Below are positions 1 through 7,436 of a DNA stretch of 53,092 bases, piece after piece. A model generated the notes under the pieces. The model saw nothing but the letters and a program-made list of their open reading frames with translations. It did no database searches and was not told where the DNA came from. Source of the DNA: an uncultured Mediterranea sp. (GTDB taxonomy: Bacteria > Bacteroidota > Bacteroidia > Bacteroidales > Bacteroidaceae); the NCBI GenBank assembly GCA_945879145.1, contig CAMCUZ010000015.1:1-53092 (forward strand), given 5' to 3'. The position numbers and the translations under genes were made by a program. How positions within the stretch are numbered: the first letter of the stretch is position 1; each line of letters begins with the position of its first letter.

Positions 1-2
1 AA

Positions 3-215
3 GACTTTGCTGCCGAGATGACCAGCGTGAACGTGCAGACCAAAGACCTTCATGGAGAGAAGAACATCACGCAAGAGCATATTGACAACAATGCCGCTGT
101 AAGGAAAATGCTAGTGGAGCGAGGCATCATTCCCGAAAATCTTCCTCCTGCCGAGGATGTAAAGAAGGTGGAGCGGAGGTTGGAGAGTGAACAAAAAAAA
201 ATGTTAGGGAAATAA
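3..215 (+). CDS. dinD: DNA-damage-inducible protein D (DinD-like), 3' end only
   Basis: The reading frame is already open at the left edge (GAC TTT GCT GCC GAG then ATG), so this is the C-terminal 70 residues of a longer protein and not a gene starting at position 18. The tail with its HIDNN, AVRKMLVERGI, PENLPPAEDVKKVERRL series matches my memory of the C-terminus of DinD proteins, which carry an N-terminal BRO-type domain and belong to the SOS response. The family's molecular role is poorly defined. No catalytic residues lie in the visible part. It stands beside the remains of a restriction-modification locus, so it may belong to the same accessory patch. The family call rests on the tail alone. 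Confidence 0.6.
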   Translation, partial: DFAAEMTSVNVQTKDLHGEKNITQEHIDNNAAVRKMLVERGIIPENLPPAEDVKKVERRLESEQKKMLGK

Positions 216-453
216 TAACGATTATAAGAAGGATTTAAACTGGATAAAGGTCGTGCTTGTAGAACATAATCGAACCAACAAATGGCTTGCCGAACAACTT
301 GGCAGAAACTAAGCAACCATATTTAAATGGTGTACTGATTCTGCACAGCCAAGCCTAAAAGTTCTTATACAGAAAGCACAATGCCTAACAGTAGATGTAA
401 AAGAACAAATCCGCTTCCAGAAGTTGAAATTAAAAATGATTGAGAAACGATGA
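214..453 (+). pseudogene. Decayed XRE-type helix-turn-helix regulator
   Basis: Frame 1 reads IKVVLVEHNRTNKWLAEQL then GRN, a TAA stop at 310-312, and then ATIFKWCTDSAQPSLKVL followed by VDVKE. This is the usual shape of a small Bacteroidetes XRE repressor (NKWLAEQLG, two to three residues, a helix with the K/SWC motif, QPSL, VDVKE). No start codon precedes it in frame, and the internal stop splits the helix-turn-helix. Such regulators commonly sit just ahead of a cytosine methylase plus vsr, which fits the intact vsr downstream. Stop and frame are seen directly. The family assignment is by motif memory. Confidence 0.6.
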
Positions 454-504
454 AAAAGAAATCTTTGATGTTGCGGAGATACTTCGCAGGTATCAGCCTA
501 AGGC

Positions 505-996
505 ATGAAACTCCCTATGACTCCTGAACAACGGCACCGCAACATGGCGGCCATACGCGGCAAGAACACCAAGCCGGAACTGCTGGTGCGCAAGTTCTTA
601 TGGAGTCACGGTTTCCGCTACCGGCTGAACCACCGCGGCCTGCCTGGGAAGCCGGACATCGTGCTGCGCAAATACCGCACCTGCATCTTCGTGAACGGTT
701 GCTTCTGGCACAAGCATGAAGGGTGCAAGTACTACTCGCTGCCGAAAAGCCACAGCGACTTCTGGCTCCGTAAGATGAGTCGAAACCAACAGCGGGACAA
801 GGAGGTGCAGCACCTACTGGCCCGTATGGGATGGCACTGCATCACGGTGTGGGAATGCCAGCTGAAGCCTGACTGCCGCGAAGCCACGCTCCAGAGCCTG
901 GAGCTGACCCTTAACAAAATCTTCCTGGATGACCGACGCGTCGCCAAGCCCTACACATTGCCCGAAGCCGATCCACAGCTGGCTGCTGAAGAGTGA
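505..996 (+). CDS. vsr: Very short patch repair endonuclease Vsr
   Basis: Vsr nicks beside T:G mismatches that arise when 5-methylcytosine deaminates inside the recognition site of a partner methylase. The 163-residue protein has the family's ordered blocks: an N-terminal RNMAAIRGKNTKPELLVR helix, GLPGKPDIVL with the metal-binding Asp, IFVNGCFWHKHEGC with the catalytic/zinc His and Cys residues, and a C-terminal ITVWECQL block. Length is normal. The start ATG overlaps the TGA of a preceding short reading frame (452-508, ending EILRRYQPKA), the ATGA arrangement of a translationally coupled pair, so an upstream partner gene has probably been lost. No cytosine-5 methylase remains within the window. 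Confidence 0.93.
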   Translation: MKLPMTPEQRHRNMAAIRGKNTKPELLVRKFLWSHGFRYRLNHRGLPGKPDIVLRKYRTCIFVNGCFWHKHEGCKYYSLPKSHSDFWLRKMSRNQQRDKEVQHLLARMGWHCITVWECQLKPDCREATLQSLELTLNKIFLDDRRVAKPYTLPEADPQLAAEE

Positions 997-1009
997 CCCC
1001 ACCCAAAGG

Positions 1010-1222
1010 CTATGAATAGAGCAGCACGTAGATTCTGTCCAGCTCAACCTTTATACTGTCCAGAAAAGCATCCTTCTCGGCATCCTTGCCGTAGCCCCTC
1101 CAAGCCCCAAAGAAAGGTTCTTCAAGAACCACTCCCTTGTAAGCCTCGGGATATGCATCATGATGCATTTTTATACCAAGCTACTTTATACCCAGCTGCA
1201 CCATCCGTAAAACGAACAGCAT
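1010..1222 (-). pseudogene. Broken small hypothetical ORF with a 15-bp near-duplication
   Basis: On the minus strand one frame reads MLFVLRMVQLGIK, a TAG stop, LGIK again, then MHHDAYPEAYKG and on through FFGAWRGYGKDAEKDAFL to VELDRIYVLLYS before a stop at 1010-1012. The composition looks like a real protein. The residues LGIK occur twice, 15 bases apart, so a 15-bp near-repeat containing the stop seems to have been inserted. Without it the frame would be continuous at about 66 residues. The downstream piece from position 1168 (52 residues) could also be expressed alone. I do not recognise the family. It fills most of the 997-1325 gap. Confidence 0.35.
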
Positions 1223-1251
1223 GCTGGACGAAAAATTATCCACTCTTTGGC

Positions 1252-1282
1252 TTGGCGTTTTGAGGGGAAATGCCTATTTTTG
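1252..1282 (+). promoter_or_regulatory. Bacteroidetes-type promoter for the gene at 1326
   Basis: TTG at 1252-1254 and TATTTTTG at 1275-1282 are 20 bases apart, matching the -33/-7 consensus of the Bacteroidetes primary sigma factor. It lies 44 bases before the ATG at 1326. Confidence 0.55.
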
Positions 1283-1325
1283 TAGCGTGAACTGGATGGG
1301 TGACCTTCAAAAATCGGATAGGGTT

Positions 1326-2618
1326 ATGAAACAGATGCTATGGATAGGAATTCTGCTCGTGCTCTGGCTCGGAATGGGAAGCACGGTCGCAATCGGAGCT
1401 ACTGGGTATAGGGCGGTGGACGACAGCCTGGTACTGCCAGACAGCACGCTGACACTGCGAGGCATCGTGAAGGATGCACAGAGTCGCAAGCGGCTGGCTA
1501 ACGTCAACGTATTTCTTCCTCACAGCGAGGTGGGAACCATGACCAATGGTGATGGAGTGTTTGTGTTGAAAGTCCCCCGAAACGAGGTGCCACAGGAGCT
1601 GCACTTCGCCTGCCTGGGTTATGCCTGCCGCAGCGTGGCCTGCAGCGAAGTGATGCAGAAGCCAGAGGGCATCACGGTGCTGCTCGTGCCGGAGTCGCGC
1701 CTGCTGAGCGAAGTGACGGTCTATGGCGGCGATGCCAAGGAGCTGGTCTATGAGGCACTGGCCAGGGTGGGTGCGAACTATCCCCTGCAACCCCAGATGC
1801 TACAGATGTTCTACCGCGAAACCATTATGAAAGGTAGCCGCTTCGTGGGCATCTCGGAAGGGGTGATGGAGGTCTTCAAAGAGGGATACAAACACCGCTC
1901 TTTGGGCAAGGACCGCGTCAGGATAGAGCGCGGGAGGAGGCTGCTGAGCCAGAAGTCGCGCGACACACTGGCCATCAAGGTGCAGGGCGGACCCACGCTG
2001 TCCGTACACTTCGATGCGGTGAAGAATGCCGACTTCCTGTTCGACGCCGAGACCATGGGCTACTACGCCTTCCGGCACGAGCGGATGGACGTGCTGCACG
2101 ACCGACTGCACTACGTAGTGAGCTTCAAGCCCTTGGTGAAGGTGGAGTATCCGCTCTTCACAGGCCTGCTCTACATCGACATGCAGTCGCTCTGCTTAGC
2201 GCGCATAGAGTGCGCCCTGGACGTAAGCAACGAGGAGAAGGCCAACAAGATACTGCTGCAGAAGAAGCCTGCCGGGCTGCGCTTTCGTGTGCGCGAGGCC
2301 AGCACGGTGATTGCCTACCGCCAGCACGGCGACCGCTCCACGCTCGACTATGTGAAGAGCACTATCCGCTTCAAGTGCGACTGGAAGCGCCGCCTCTTTG
2401 CCTCGGCCTACGTGGTGACCTCGGAGATGGTGACCGTTGACCTGAACAAAGCCCCCAAGGGCAACATCCCGCTGCAGGAGGCCTTCGGCAGCAAGCGGCT
2501 CTTTGACGACGAGGCCGAAGCCAACTGGGATGCCGACTACTGGGCCGACTACAACATCATCGAGCCCACCGAGTCGCTGGAGAAAGCAGTAAAAAAACTC
2601 AGAAAACAGCAGCAATAA
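1326..2618 (+). CDS. Exported CarboxypepD_reg-like domain protein
   Basis: The protein has a hydrophobic N-terminus (MKQMLWIGILLVLWLGMG), so I chose the ATG at 1326 over the upstream in-frame ATG at 1221, which would bury the signal and start upstream of the promoter. A carboxypeptidase-like regulatory beta-sandwich follows, from LTLRGIVKDAQSRKRLANV to about residue 120, with the NVNVFLPHSEVGTMTNGDG pattern. After a linker comes a roughly 300-residue domain beginning with KELVYEALARV and MFYRETIMK, typical of Bacteroidetes periplasmic or outer-membrane-associated proteins of unknown function. No TonB-dependent barrel is present. It is monocistronic, with its own promoter. The fold of the first domain is fairly safe; the function is unknown. 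Confidence 0.7.
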   Translation: MKQMLWIGILLVLWLGMGSTVAIGATGYRAVDDSLVLPDSTLTLRGIVKDAQSRKRLANVNVFLPHSEVGTMTNGDGVFVLKVPRNEVPQELHFACLGYACRSVACSEVMQKPEGITVLLVPESRLLSEVTVYGGDAKELVYEALARVGANYPLQPQMLQMFYRETIMKGSRFVGISEGVMEVFKEGYKHRSLGKDRVRIERGRRLLSQKSRDTLAIKVQGGPTLSVHFDAVKNADFLFDAETMGYYAFRHERMDVLHDRLHYVVSFKPLVKVEYPLFTGLLYIDMQSLCLARIECALDVSNEEKANKILLQKKPAGLRFRVREASTVIAYRQHGDRSTLDYVKSTIRFKCDWKRRLFASAYVVTSEMVTVDLNKAPKGNIPLQEAFGSKRLFDDEAEANWDADYWADYNIIEPTESLEKAVKKLRKQQQ

Positions 2619-2683
2619 GTTGCACAGTTCTTCCCATGCACGCCACCCACACCGCTTGCCAAAGCAATCGGCAGCTACCCCCC

Positions 2684-2758
2684 TACTTCTACTCCCAGTT
2701 CAAGCAAGTGATGAAGACGTCGCCCACTACCTATCGAATCAAGCCCCTCAACCGCTGA
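2684..2758 (+). pseudogene. C-terminal remnant of an AraC-type HTH regulator
   Basis: The frame reads YFYSQFKQVMKTSPTTYRIK and stops at 2756-2758. The pattern YF-x3-FK-x5-SP-x2-YR is the second helix-turn-helix signature of AraC/XylS regulators. Nothing upstream in frame extends it as a domain, so only the last 24 or so codons survive. It lies just ahead of the SusC/SusD pair, where a dedicated regulator would be expected. Confidence 0.45.
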
Positions 2759-2916
2759 AGAACTGGGAGAAACATTGAAAATATATTAATTCGTATATGA
2801 TTGACAGAGTAATTGATGAACATTACAGGCAGTCCCGAAAAGCCTTATTCCTAACTGGCGCACGGATGAAGGGCACCGAAGGTTGCGCTGCCCCAGGCTT
2901 GAATTATTGTTTTACG

Positions 2917-2946
2917 CAAAGATAGCCTTCTTTCCCTCCACCACAA
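2917..2946 (-). promoter_or_regulatory. Orphan minus-strand promoter-like sequence
   Basis: Read on the minus strand, TTG (2946-2944) is followed 19 bases later by TATCTTTG (2924-2917), an excellent -33/-7 pair. No convincing minus-strand gene lies downstream towards 2619. The rest of the 2619-3068 gap holds the AraC remnant and the SusC promoter. I see nothing else in it. Confidence 0.4.
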
Positions 2947-3005
2947 AAGCAGAGATACTAATAATGGGCAAATAATCAAAAATTATCTTCTTTTAGCGAA
3001 AATTG

Positions 3006-3035
3006 TTGCTGATATGAAAATAAGCCCTATCTTTG
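3006..3035 (+). promoter_or_regulatory. Promoter of the SusC/SusD pair
   Basis: TTG at 3006-3008 and TATCTTTG at 3028-3035 are 19 bases apart, and the SusC ATG follows 33 bases later at 3069. Confidence 0.65.
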
Positions 3036-3068
3036 CAACGCATAAGCATAACCTCATTTTGAAAGCCA

Positions 3069-5792
3069 ATGAGAAACAGATTACTTACCATCATTATCGC
3101 AGCAGGAATGCTGAACCTCCTACCTGCCAGCAGCAAGCAGGCACAGGCACAGGAGAATGCGCACCACATATCGCAGGACAGCCTCAAGTTCAAGCCCATA
3201 GAGACCTTATCCCGTTCGGCAGATAAGGTGACCCGCGACCGCATGAACAAAGGCTTGGTCAACAACCCTATCGAAGCCCTCAGCGGTCAGGCAGCTGGCG
3301 TGAGCATCACGCCAGCAGGCTCCAACCCCACCGCCATGCTCAACAGCGTGCGCGTGCGCGGTACCACCTCGCTCACGGGCGGCAACGACCCGCTCGTCAT
3401 CATCGACGGTGTATCAGCCGACCTGACCACCCTGAGCAGCATCTACCCTGGCGACATCGAGAGCTTCACCATCCTGAAGAACGCCGCAGAGACTGCCAAG
3501 TATGGTTCGCGAGGTGCCTCGGGTGTCATCGAAGTGACCACGGTCAAAGGGCACGGCGAAGCCTTCCAGATATCCTATGATGTCAACATGAGCCTGCAAG
3601 CTGTCTATAAGAACATCGAGATGCTCAACGCCAGCGAGTACATCGCACTGGCCAAACAGGGGAATAAAGGGTGGATTGACGGTGGCTACGACACCAACTT
3701 CCCGGAGGCCATCACCCGCACGGGCTTCGTACAGAACCATCACCTGGCCTTCAGCGGCGGCAACAGCTCCTCCAACTACCGCGCATCCATCGGCTACCTG
3801 GACAACAGGGCGGTGGTGAAGACCAACGCCTACCGGAACTTCATCGCCAAAGTGGACCTGATGCAGAAGGCGTTCGACGACCTCCTGACCATTGACCTGG
3901 GTGTGTTCGGTTCGTCGCAGAAGAGCAACGAGCTCTTTGACACGCAGAAGATATTCTACGCTGCCGCCTCCATGAACCCCACGATGCGCTACGGCAGAGA
4001 CGCTTCCGGCTCCTGGAATAAGAACCCCAACGCCTCGCAGATAGACCCACCCGACGCCCTGCTCCGCATGAAGAACGACACCAAGATGCTCAACTTCAAC
4101 ACCCACATGCAGCTGGGCTTCCGGGTGAGCAACGACATCAGCGCAAAGCTCTTCGGCTCCTACACCTATACCTCGCAGGAGAATGGACAGTTCTGCCCCA
4201 CCTGGGTATGGGCACAGGGACAGGCCATCCGTGACGAAGCCAAAAGCGACAGCTGGCTGGTCAACGCCACCCTGGACTTCGCCCACCGGTGGGGGACACA
4301 TACCCTGAAAGCCACCCTCATGGGCGAGTATCAGAAGGAGACGCACTCCGCCTTCTGGACGCAGGTGAAGGGATTGTCGTCCAACGAATTCGGATACAAC
4401 AACCTGGGTGCCGCCTCCATCCGTCCCTACGGAGGGACCGGCAGCAGCTACGACTCCCCCTCGCTCGCCTCGCTGATGGGGAGCGTCAGCTATACGCTGA
4501 AGAATCGCTACACACTGGCCTTGACCAGCCGTGCCGACGGCAGCTCGATGGTGGGCGACGACAACACCTGGGGCTTCTTCCCCTCCATCTCGGCAGAATG
4601 GGATGTCAAGGCCGAACCCTTCATGAAGCACGTGGGTTGGATCAGCCGCCTCGCACTGCGGGCAGGACACGGCCAGGCAGGAAACCTTGGCGGCATCAGC
4701 CCCTACTACTCCATGGCCCTGATGGAGCAGAACGGCACCGTACCCATGTTCGGTTCACCCACCGTGACCATGACCTACCTGCGCAACTACAATCCCGACC
4801 TGAAGTGGGAGACACGCAGCACGACCAACGTGGGCGTGGACCTGGGCATCCTTGACAACCGACTGATGCTCACGACGGAATACTACTACTCGAAGACCAC
4901 CGACATGCTCTACCTCTACAGCGTGCCGGTGCCCCCGTTCACCTACGATAAGCTGCTGGCCAACGTCGGCAGCATGAGCAACCGGGGCCTGGAGCTGGGA
5001 CTGAGCTACACGCCCATTCGGAAAAAGGATATGGACCTCCACCTCAACGTCAACATCGCCTGGCAGAAGAACAAGCTGGAGAGCCTGGACGGTGACTACC
5101 GAGGCTACACCTTGACCGGCCCGGGCCCCGTACCCATCGGTCAGCTGAACGGCGCCGGATTCCACGGTGGCAACAACAACATCGTCTATCAGATGGAGGG
5201 ACAACCGCTCGGCGTCTTCTACATCCCCCATTGCACCGGCCTGACAAAGAACCCTGACGGCTCCTACTACTACGCCATCGAGGACCTGAACGGTGACGGT
5301 GTGGGCGATGCTGACGACCGCTACGTGGCAGGGCAGGCCACGCCCAAGATGACCCTGGGCTCGAACATCTCCTTCCGCTACAAGCACGTTGATCTATCGC
5401 TCCAGATGAACGGTGCCTTCGGCCACAAAATCTACAACGGCACTTCGCTCACCTACATGAATATCTCCTCGTTCCCCGACTACAACGTGATGAAGGAGGC
5501 GCCACGGCACAACATCAACGACCAGACCGTGACCGACTATTGGCTGGAGCGAGGCGACTACCTCAACTTCGACTACCTCACGGTGGGGTGGAACGTCCCC
5601 CTGAGGTCCAGCAGGCACATCAGTTCGCTCCGCCTGTCGTGCAGCGTCAACAACCTCGCCACCATCACCTCCTACAGCAGCCTGACTCCGATGATCAACA
5701 GCCACGTAGTCAGCAACACCCTGGGCATCGACGACAAGCGCTCCTACCCCGTGTTCCGCTCCTACACCATGGCCGTAAGCATTCAATTCTAA
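3069..5792 (+). CDS. SusC/RagA-family TonB-dependent outer-membrane transporter
   Basis: This is the outer-membrane barrel of a SusC-SusD glycan (or peptide) importer energised by TonB. After a Sec signal (about residues 1-28, ending AQAQE) a plug domain begins almost at once: RDRMNKGLVNNPIEALSGQA, then VRVRGTTSLTGGNDPLVIIDG, SFTILKNAAETAKYGSRGAS and GVIEVTT. A roughly 700-residue beta-barrel follows, with FATISRADGSS-like and DLKWE elements and an aromatic C-terminus (MAVSIQF). At 907 residues it is shorter than most SusC proteins because the N-terminal carboxypeptidase-like domain is missing. The SusD partner starts 33 bases downstream, so the two form an operon. The substrate is not visible from sequence; the neighbouring GH3 enzyme suggests a beta-linked oligosaccharide. 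Confidence 0.93.
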   Translation: MRNRLLTIIIAAGMLNLLPASSKQAQAQENAHHISQDSLKFKPIETLSRSADKVTRDRMNKGLVNNPIEALSGQAAGVSITPAGSNPTAMLNSVRVRGTTSLTGGNDPLVIIDGVSADLTTLSSIYPGDIESFTILKNAAETAKYGSRGASGVIEVTTVKGHGEAFQISYDVNMSLQAVYKNIEMLNASEYIALAKQGNKGWIDGGYDTNFPEAITRTGFVQNHHLAFSGGNSSSNYRASIGYLDNRAVVKTNAYRNFIAKVDLMQKAFDDLLTIDLGVFGSSQKSNELFDTQKIFYAAASMNPTMRYGRDASGSWNKNPNASQIDPPDALLRMKNDTKMLNFNTHMQLGFRVSNDISAKLFGSYTYTSQENGQFCPTWVWAQGQAIRDEAKSDSWLVNATLDFAHRWGTHTLKATLMGEYQKETHSAFWTQVKGLSSNEFGYNNLGAASIRPYGGTGSSYDSPSLASLMGSVSYTLKNRYTLALTSRADGSSMVGDDNTWGFFPSISAEWDVKAEPFMKHVGWISRLALRAGHGQAGNLGGISPYYSMALMEQNGTVPMFGSPTVTMTYLRNYNPDLKWETRSTTNVGVDLGILDNRLMLTTEYYYSKTTDMLYLYSVPVPPFTYDKLLANVGSMSNRGLELGLSYTPIRKKDMDLHLNVNIAWQKNKLESLDGDYRGYTLTGPGPVPIGQLNGAGFHGGNNNIVYQMEGQPLGVFYIPHCTGLTKNPDGSYYYAIEDLNGDGVGDADDRYVAGQATPKMTLGSNISFRYKHVDLSLQMNGAFGHKIYNGTSLTYMNISSFPDYNVMKEAPRHNINDQTVTDYWLERGDYLNFDYLTVGWNVPLRSSRHISSLRLSCSVNNLATITSYSSLTPMINSHVVSNTLGIDDKRSYPVFRSYTMAVSIQF

Positions 5793-5825
5793 CCCAAACA
5801 ATCTACAATATATTGACTACATATC

Positions 5826-7436
5826 ATGAAGATAAAATCATTATTTATAGGGGTCGCCACGGCACTCACCCTGGTGGCCTGCCTCGACGAGAAGCCCAAG
5901 ACCCAACTGACCGAGGAGCAAGCCTTCGAAAATGCTACCGCCCTCTACAAGAACACCGTAGCCACCCTCTACAACTACATCGGCGGCAGCAGCGACAGCC
6001 AGGGGCTGCAAGGCACCTACCGCGGCGTATATGACTTCAACACCTTCACAACCGATGAAGCCATGTTGCCGACCCGTGGCGGCGACTGGTACGACGGCGG
6101 CTTCTGGCAGGATCTCTACCTCCACGAATGGCGCGAATACGACGAAGCGCTCTATGCCACCTGGCTCTACCTCTACAAGGTCGTCGGCCAATGCAACTTC
6201 TCGCTCGACAAACTGGAGGAATATGGCCGCACCATGCTCAGCGAGCGCGAGATGGCCGTCTGCAAGGCGGAGGTCAGGGCCCTGCGTGCCATGTTCTACT
6301 TCTACACCATGGACATGTTCGGCAGGGTGCCGCTGAGCCTCACCTCCGAGCTGAAGCAAATCGAGCAGCCCGAACGCAGCGTCACCTACCGCTTCATCTT
6401 CAAGGAATTGCAGGAAGCAGCACCCTACCTGTCAGAGGATATGAGCCAGAAAGATGGCTATTACTACGGCAAGTTCACGAAGGGCGTGGCCTACTTCCTG
6501 CTCGCCAAACTGGCCCTCAATGCCGAGGTCTATGCCGACGACGACTGGACGGACGGCGTGCGCCCCAACGGACGGGACATCCGCTTCGATGTGGACGGTG
6601 GAAGCCTGAACGCCTGGGAGACTACCCTCGCCTACTGCCACAAAGTGGAGCAGCTGGGATACCAACTCGAACCCGACTACACGACCAACTTCTGCATCAG
6701 CAACGAGGTCTCGACGGAGAACATCTTCACCATCCCGATGGACAAGACGCTCTACACCTCGCTCTTCAAGAACCTGTTCCGTTCGCGCCACTACAGCCAC
6801 GGAGCCGCCGTGGGTACGGCCTCTGAAAACGGCTCATGCGCCACACTATCCACCATCAGGGCCTACGGCTACGGCACGCCCGAAGAAGATACGCGCTACG
6901 CCTTCAACTTCTACAGCGACACGGTGTATGTCGATGGCAAGGTGGTCACCATGCAAGGAGGTGACCCACTGGTTTACATGCCGCTGGAGGTCAATCTCGA
7001 CCTCACGGGCTCTCCCTACGAGAAGACCGCAGGAGCCCGGATGAGCAAGTATGAGGTGGACCGTACAGCCTACTCCGACGGCCAGCTGCAGAGCAACGAC
7101 ATCGTGCTCTTCCGCTACGCCGACGTGCTGCTGATGGCCGCCGAAGCCAAGGTACGCAACGGCGAGGATGGCTCTGCCGAGCTGAACCAGGTGCGCCGCC
7201 GCGTGGATATGCCCGAACGCACAGCTACGCTCTCTACCATCCTCGATGAGCGTCTGCTCGAACTGATGTGGGAAGGGTGGCGGCGTCAGGACCTCATCCG
7301 CTTCGGCCTCTTCCACCAGGCCTACGACCAGCGTCCGCAGCTACCACGCGAAGCCAACGGCTACACCACGGTGTTCCCCATCCCTTCGCGGGCCATCTCC
7401 ATCAACAAGAAACTCAAACAGAACCCGGGCTACTAA
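5826..7436 (+). CDS. SusD/RagB-family nutrient-binding lipoprotein
   Basis: SusD proteins form the lid over the SusC barrel and capture the substrate on the cell surface. The signal peptide ends in a lipobox (LVAC, Cys19). The body shows helical TPR-like segments: CKAEVRALRAMFYFYTMDMF after a YLYKVVGQCNFSLDKLEEYG helix, then KGVAYFLLAKLALNAEVY. The family's C-terminal blocks also occur: LFRYADVLLMAAEAKVRNG and ERLLELMWEGWRRQDLIRFG. Length (536) is normal. It follows SusC by 33 bases. Its last 23 bases overlap the 3' end of the convergent GH3 gene. Confidence 0.93.
   Translation: MKIKSLFIGVATALTLVACLDEKPKTQLTEEQAFENATALYKNTVATLYNYIGGSSDSQGLQGTYRGVYDFNTFTTDEAMLPTRGGDWYDGGFWQDLYLHEWREYDEALYATWLYLYKVVGQCNFSLDKLEEYGRTMLSEREMAVCKAEVRALRAMFYFYTMDMFGRVPLSLTSELKQIEQPERSVTYRFIFKELQEAAPYLSEDMSQKDGYYYGKFTKGVAYFLLAKLALNAEVYADDDWTDGVRPNGRDIRFDVDGGSLNAWETTLAYCHKVEQLGYQLEPDYTTNFCISNEVSTENIFTIPMDKTLYTSLFKNLFRSRHYSHGAAVGTASENGSCATLSTIRAYGYGTPEEDTRYAFNFYSDTVYVDGKVVTMQGGDPLVYMPLEVNLDLTGSPYEKTAGARMSKYEVDRTAYSDGQLQSNDIVLFRYADVLLMAAEAKVRNGEDGSAELNQVRRRVDMPERTATLSTILDERLLELMWEGWRRQDLIRFGLFHQAYDQRPQLPREANGYTTVFPIPSRAISINKKLKQNPGY

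Noticed and set aside
3414..4670. Long minus-strand open frame opposite SusC
   Set aside because: It mirrors the SusC coding frame, shows a Val/Gly/His-rich composition without domains, and is explained by the high GC of the sense gene.
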